Source: Carya illinoinensis (Eukaryota; Streptophyta; Magnoliopsida; Fagales; Juglandaceae). From it: DNA of 64,000 bases. Of the stretch, positions 59,201 to 64,000 are shown piece after piece. The stretch is taken from positions 27,318,501 to 27,382,500 of the forward strand of contig NC_056755.1 in assembly GCF_018687715.1 (NCBI RefSeq), in the 5' to 3' direction. The position numbers and the translations under genes are program-made. The notes beneath the pieces were generated by a model. It was not told where the DNA came from. It saw nothing but the letters and a program-made list of their open reading frames with translations, and ran no database searches. Positions within the stretch are counted from its first letter, which is position 1. Each line of letters opens with the position of its first letter.

Positions 59201-60545
59201 GTCAGCCTTCTTCTTGATGCTCGGATGAGCAGCTGTTTGTAGTTGATAGAGCTCCCTGGTATGTTGACATAGTCAATTATCTGGTGACTGAGAGAATGCC
59301 TTCTGAATGGCCCACCCAAGATAAGCGTCAGTTTCTCTCTGAGGTACGATACTTTTATTTTGATGATCCATATCTTTTTAAGTATTGTTCGGACCAATTG
59401 ATTCGAAAATGCATTCCTGATGATGAGTTTTCTTCGGTTTTGAGATTTTGTCATATGGGTGCATGTGGTGGTCATTTTTCAGCAAAGAAAATAGTTTCAA
59501 AAATTTTGCAAAGCGGTTTTTACTAGCCTTCCATGTTTAAAGATGCTTATAATTTTTGCAAGGCTTGTGAGCCTTGTCAAAAATTGGGATCCATTAGCAA
59601 AAGAGACATGATGCCTCTTTCCCCTATTCTGACTTTAGAAATTTTTGATTGTTGGGGAATAGACTTCATGGGACCTTTTCCGGTTTCTTTTGGAAACACA
59701 TATATTCTTTTAGCTGTGGATTATGTTTCAAAATGGGTGGAGGCCATTGCTTGCAAAACAAATGACCATCATGTTGTCCTGAAATTTTTGCAATCTTCGT
59801 TTGCTAGTTTTGGCATGCCAAAAGTTATTATAAGTGATGGGGGTTCTCATTTTTGCAATAAACCATTTTCTACACTTGTGAAGAAATATAGTATCACACA
59901 CAGAGTTTCTACCCCTTATCACCCTCAAACAAATGGGCAAGCTGAATTGGCAAACAGAGAGATAAAAATTATTTCAGAGAAAACCATCAAGCCTAATAGG
60001 AAAGATTGGTCGGTTAAACTTCTTGATGATTTGTGGGCTTATAGGACAGCTTTAAAACAAATCTAAGGATGTCTCCTTATCGATTAGTTTATGGTAAAGC
60101 TTGTCATTTACCTGTTGATATTCAGCATTGAGCTCTTTGGGCCATAAAACATGTTAACATGTCACTTGATGAAGCTTCAGGGTTGAGAAAATTGTAGATC
60201 AATGAATTGGATGAAACTCGTCGGAATGCTTATGACAATGCTTAGATTACAAAGGAACGCATGAAAATTCTGCATGATTAGAAAATTCATCCAAAGCATT
60301 TCACACTTGGCCAGGAAGTTCTTCTTTACAACTCTCGCTTGCACATTTTTCCTGGAAAGTTGAAATCCCGACGGAGTGGGCTGTACATTGTAAAGACCGT
60401 TCATCCTCATGGTGCGGTAGACATTGTCAATCCGAAGAATGGTAATAGCTTCACTGTCAACGGACAACGTCTAAAGTCATTTCTGAAGGTCTTTGATCCA
60501 CATGAAGAGATCTTGCTTGTGCAAGACCCCAGGGAAGTGTTTTGA
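56203..60545 (+). pseudogene. Outer Athila pol: protease, RT, RNase H, integrase, heavily broken
   Basis: Segments in different frames give, in order: a spacer after gag (56203-56840); a protease with ALLDLGSSVNLLP (about 57001-57040) and ILGRPFLATSNALIN; RT with YRKLNSASRKDHFPLPF, LDGYSGYYQIAVVPEDQEKT and IFMDDFSVFG (about 58390-58415); RNase H with [14 protein letters not shown] and TDHSALKYL; integrase with [40 protein letters not shown] and the [17 protein letters not shown] block. Frameshifts are at about 56837, 58508, 59210 and 60057, and stops at 57097, 57582, 57594, 57648, 58694, 59524 and several after 60130. The integrase core (59533-60066) is the longest intact piece. Confidence 0.9.
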
Positions 60546-61401
60546 TTTGCTTCTCCTTCTTTACAGTTTCTTTACTTGCTTTGTTTTTATTTGTTCTTTT
60601 GCTTTGATTTTATATTTCATGTTGATTGTTTGTTTTGCTTGCTTAGTTTTGTGCACTTTCTTTTCTTTCGTTCGACTCATTGAGGACTATGTCTCTTACT
60701 AGTTGGGGGGTAGCATGTGTGCACAGTTTAAAAAATAAATAAGTAAATAAGATTTGTGAAATTTGAGCATCTTGGTGAAGTAGTTGAGCGGGATTATTTT
60801 TGAATATTTATTTTCAAGCTTAAACATAGAGCATGATTTTTGATGCATCATATTTTGTTTATATGTAGCTTGAAACACCGGGATGTTATGTTTATTGAGA
60901 TGAAACTTGATAAAATTTTTGTAGAACGAAAGGCAAATTTTGAAGGACATTTTGCACATGCTTACGCTTGTAGTGTTCCTTATTTACCATTCATTGATTT
61001 AACACTGGAGAAGTAAACTGTAGGACTACCGAGCCATGCAAAAAAAAAAAAGAAAAGGAATTGAAAAGATTAGAATGAAAAGAAAAGAAGAAAAAAAAAA
61101 CAAAAAGAAAAGAAAAAAAAAAGAGAGAAAAGGAATAAAGGCAACTTAGTGAACTTTCCTAAGTAAAAAGGGCTAGAAACAGTTACCCAAGACTTTGGAG
61201 GTTGAGTGTCCAACCTTTAAAAACAGAGCTGGCGTGAAAACTGCTAAACCCTTGGGCTTTGAGGTAGTTAGAATTAGCAATGATTAATCTTAAGGGTGAA
61301 AAATCATATGGCAAATCATGGCTAGTAATGAGGAACACACAACCGGTCTAGCTCCACACACATTTGAGTTCTGAGACATTTGCCTTAATTCTATGTGAAA
61401 G
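60546..61401 (+). other. Outer Athila 3' non-coding region
   Basis: TGAGGACTATGT followed by AGTTGGGGGG (60701-60710) matches the upstream polypurine-like motif of the inner element. 60752-61395 shares long stretches with inner 53383-53955, including TTGGTGAAGTAGTTGAG, TGATGCATCAT, an A/G-rich tract at 61040-61137 and GGCTTTGAGGTAGTTAGAAT. The true polypurine tract next to the LTR is absent here. Confidence 0.8.
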
Positions 61402-62380
61402 ATTATTGCATTTTTAATGCTTTTGGAACCAATATATATTAATTCTTTCATTACTTTATCATTGGTTTTATATGGAAAAATGAATAAATCAAAGTTGTGA
61501 TTTTAATTGATCAAAAGCATGAATTTCTGCTCTAATTTTATCAACTGTTGATTAATATGGTTTATGGTACATATCGCTCGAGCGAAGTCAGGTAGATTCA
61601 AACGCTCGACTTCTGCTCGACAGTGGACTCAAGCGAGTTGCGGGAAAAGAGATCGCTCGAGCGGAGGCATTTGGCTGCTCGAGCAAACTTAGGTAGAGTC
61701 GAACGCTCGATGTTTGCTCGACAGGCCGCTCGAGCGAACTTAGGCAGAGTCGAATGCTCGATGTTCGCTCGACACTCCGCTCGAGCGAATATCGTATTTT
61801 ATAGATCAGGATTTATTCCGTCGTCAGAGTATATAAATGATTTTTTACATCTAATTGCCGACCTTTGGCTGGGAAAACTCGGTTTTGAGTAGAGAAACAC
61901 TGAGAATTCATTTTTTTCCATTGATTTTCATTCAGATTCGGAGAGGAGGATTCATACAATCAATCATTCACGCAGCTACAAAATTTCCACTGGATCATTC
62001 GCTCACACTGTAGCAGATTGAAGAACTCCTTGAGGGGTCCAATTGCCACTGCAGCTCAGCCTCCTCCACCGCTTTGAATCTTCATCTCCATTCAATTGGC
62101 TTGATCTTTTTCAATTCCCTACTTGCTATTTCATTTCAGTTTTGAGTTTCTGAATTATTTTGGAAAATTTTGATTTAGACGTTTGAGTAATTTATTTGTT
62201 ATTCATTTAATTCATGTTATTTATTTTTATCGTTTCATTAAGCTTTCATTTTAATAGTTATTATAATTATTGTGGTTTAATTTGAGAATTTGTGATTTGA
62301 ATACAATGATGAACCCTAAAACATTGATTTTGGGGCTTTTCAATTTTTAGTGCATGTTTTGTCAATTACTTCCTAATTTA
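61402..62380 (+). repeat. Outer Athila right LTR, truncated at both ends
   Basis: It matches left LTR from ATTATTGCATTTTTAATGC onward but lacks the first dozen bases and the adjacent polypurine tract. It ends at TTCCTAATTTAG, corresponding to about 43245 in the left LTR, so the last 300 bp or so are missing. Beyond the break lies gag of another element. Confidence 0.9.
61575..61787. repeat. CGCTCGAGCG palindrome cluster in the right LTR
   Basis: Four perfect CGCTCGAGCG decamers with the same spacer sequences as in the left LTR. One internal unit present on the left (GGCGGCTTTTGGCCGCTCGAGC) is missing here. The 89-residue ORF across it reflects the repeat only. Confidence 0.88.
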
Positions 62381-62835
62381 GCAAGAAACCTCTCAGCCAT
62401 GTCCTGCCAACTAACGATGCTTCTCGGTTGTAGAGATTGTAGCCAACCTCTAGCCTTGTCCCTCAAAGAGAAGGGAAACAATCTCAATCTAATGGTGTCT
62501 TCAGTAACACCATTAATCTTCACAGTATCACAAATCTCCAAGAACATAGCCAGGTGAATATTGGGATCATCAAGTGGTGATCCACTGAATTGAGCCTGCT
62601 GCACCATGCTAATCAAAGCTGGTTTGAGCTCAAAGTTGTTGGCATTGATTGGCTGGCGCATTATGCTCGAGTAATTTCCATTCACAACTGGCCGTACATA
62701 GTCCTTCAAGGTGCGTGGTAGTACCTCACGATCTTCTTCAGCCATGACTAGTATCTTATTTCTTCTTAGTGATCTAAGAGTTCTTTCAATCTCCGGATCA
62801 ACAGGAATAATGTCACGAGATCTAGTACGGCGCAT
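62381..62835 (-). pseudogene. Truncated gag of the third Athila-type element
   Basis: It starts at ATG 62835 and is open to the junction. It contains LPRTLKDYVRPVVNG, FELKPALISMVQQAQFSG, DDPNIHLAMFLEICDTVK, IRLRLFPFSLRDKARGWL and MAERFLAK, the N-terminal half of a typical Athila gag. After FLAK the frame enters the neighbouring LTR for four codons and stops. The zinc knuckle and pol are missing. Confidence 0.88.
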
Positions 62836-62938
62836 CCAATGTCAAAAACACACCTGTAGAACAAATTAAAACAAAATTCTAAATTAAAACCAAGATTACT
62901 TTGTATCGATATTGACAAAAAGAATAAGAATAAACCAG

Positions 62939-62956
62939 TCCCCGGCAACGGCGCCA
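62939..62956 (-). promoter_or_regulatory. Primer binding site, tRNA-Asp (third element)
   Basis: Plus-strand TCCCCGGCAACGGCGCCA is the reverse complement of the tRNA-Asp primer site seen in the other two elements. Confidence 0.92.
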
Positions 62957-62962
62957 AAAACT

Positions 62963-64000
62963 TGACCGGTGCAAAACTGCAAGTGCACAGTATCGTAGTT
63001 TTATAGTAAAGTAATAAGTAGAGTATCGTCCTCAGGGATTGGTACCTTACTCTTGCCAAATACCAAAATTTTACTAATCTCAATTTTATCTAGAGGAATC
63101 GCTAAGGTTTTTGTAGTAGCAATTAAAACTAGATCAACTCAAGAGAAATAAGCAAAGAAAGTAAAACTGATGTTTGAAGATCAAATTCAATAGGGAAGAA
63201 AACTTCTAGGAAACCGATTTCACCATAATCCTTCACTATGCTTTTCTCATCCAGCTAATTTAACTTAAACCTCTTTTGTCTATTAGCAAATCTCTAATTC
63301 ATCCAAAAGCCTCTTTCGATAGTCAATTGGAAGTAGTTCTAGTTTATCAATTCACACAAGAATATGCAAATTAAATAATCAAGAACGCAATAAGACCAAT
63401 GATTTAATTACTACATAGGTTCATACAAGTCTTTCGAGCTCTATACTTACCTATGCTGAAATATCCAAGATCTACCCTATGATTCCCTCTTTCGATAGCA
63501 AATCACAAGATTAATAATCATCTAATCAATGGCCAGTTAATTAGAAGCATTAAACTCAGAATAAATCAGATAAACAAGAGAGAATTTGCATTAAATTAGC
63601 ATGGACAAACAAGCATAGTTCGGAATTAGGTTACATCGTTTTCCTAGAAAGAAGAAAATTTAGCTCATGCTAGAATTGGAATTCAACATAAACGAATTCA
63701 CCATAATTGTTCTGAGAAGATGGGAAGAAGAAAATAAACACTGAAAAATCCTCCTTGCAGCCTCAACTGGTCGTCAAAAGCTCAAGGGAACGATTCAACG
63801 CCTTTCTCCCGTCCGTGCTCGTGTATGAATCCAACGTACGTGCAATAGATTGGAATTCCGTCTCCAAAACAAATGATTTGAATCCCTCTAGCTATGTTTT
63901 TCTCTCCCAAAGAGTGTTCTCCAGTCAAAAAACCGCGGCTCTAGAGTGAAGAATGGCCTTTTATATGGTCCCACGGCGGAAAACCTAAAATCTGTCAAAA
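62963..64000 (-). repeat. 5' LTR of the third Athila-type element (incomplete)
   Basis: On the minus strand the LTR ends ...GCACCGGTCA six bases before the primer site. Its other end lies outside the window. ORFs within it are short and not conserved in any way that I can see. Confidence 0.8.

Larger units (their letters stand above)
42233..62380 (+). mobile_element. Outer Athila-type Ty3/gypsy retrotransposon, split and truncated
   Basis: Left LTR at 42233-43540, then a tRNA-Asp primer site, gag, the inner element (44866-56197), protease to integrase (56203-60545), a 3' non-coding block, and part of the right LTR (61402-62380). Without the inner element and its duplication it spans about 8.8 kb. 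RT has FMDDFSVFG, characteristic of the Athila lineage. The 5-mer before it is CTAGC (42228-42232); no right-hand copy exists because the right LTR is cut off. Frameshifts and stops throughout pol make it inactive. Confidence 0.92.
62381..64000 (-). mobile_element. Third Athila-type element, minus strand, truncated, runs off the window
   Basis: On the minus strand: LTR (from beyond 64000 to 62963), tRNA-Asp primer site, untranslated leader and the first 150 or so codons of gag, which end abruptly at the outer element's right LTR. The LTR end motif GCACAGTATCGTAGTTTTAT (plus strand 62985-63004) is common in Athila LTRs. It is a different family from the two elements to its left. Confidence 0.85.

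Overview
This window is nuclear plant DNA, most likely from a eudicot. It holds one intron-containing host gene (a reticulon-like protein) in a background of nested, decayed transposable elements. The elements include hAT DNA transposons with RICESLEEPER/DAYSLEEPER-type transposases, plant L1-type LINEs with a C-terminal RNase H, Athila-type Ty3/gypsy elements with a tRNA-Asp primer site, a mini CACTA element and other MITEs. There are no bacterial operons, CRISPR arrays, or rRNA/tRNA genes that I could see. A woody species is plausible but cannot be proven from the sequence.

Layout. 41-5591: a full-length hAT element on the minus strand, with matching terminal inverted repeats, a near-perfect 8-bp target duplication and a transposase killed mainly by stop codons. 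5600-12040: AT-rich DNA without genes, holding microsatellites, a degenerate ACATGA-rich satellite and a small MITE (8704-8897). 12053-12518: a 466-bp hAT-type MITE. 12656-18272: a minus-strand LINE with a 16-bp target duplication; two internal pieces of its ORF2 are missing, and the same 45-bp repeat sits at both gaps. 19250-19660: an end fragment of the first hAT family. About 19893-28029: a second, older hAT element, whose transposase is split by a 2.34-kb insertion that looks like a solo LTR (22492-24835). 28030-32200: non-coding DNA with an inverted pair of MITEs, a 116-bp CACTA hairpin and two degenerate minisatellites.

32300-37500: the host gene. Its five coding exons (33764-37298) give a 246-residue RTNLB protein with two long hydrophobic hairpins, and its reading frame looks intact. 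38709-42232: a second LINE on the minus strand, cut in its endonuclease domain by an Athila-type element. That outer element (42233-62380) is itself split by a younger Athila-type element (44866-56197) flanked by a perfect CTCAT duplication. At 62381 the outer element's right LTR stops abruptly against the gag gene of a third Athila-type element on the minus strand, whose LTR runs off the window.

Insertion order read from the junctions: LINE 2, then outer Athila, then inner Athila. Separately, hAT 2 came before the solo LTR. None of the elements looks able to move by itself. The most unusual observations are the shared 45-bp filler repeat in LINE 1, the CGCTCGAGCG palindrome clusters in the outer Athila LTRs, the conserved non-coding block between pol and the 3' LTR in two diverged Athila elements, and a duplicated polypurine-tract motif.
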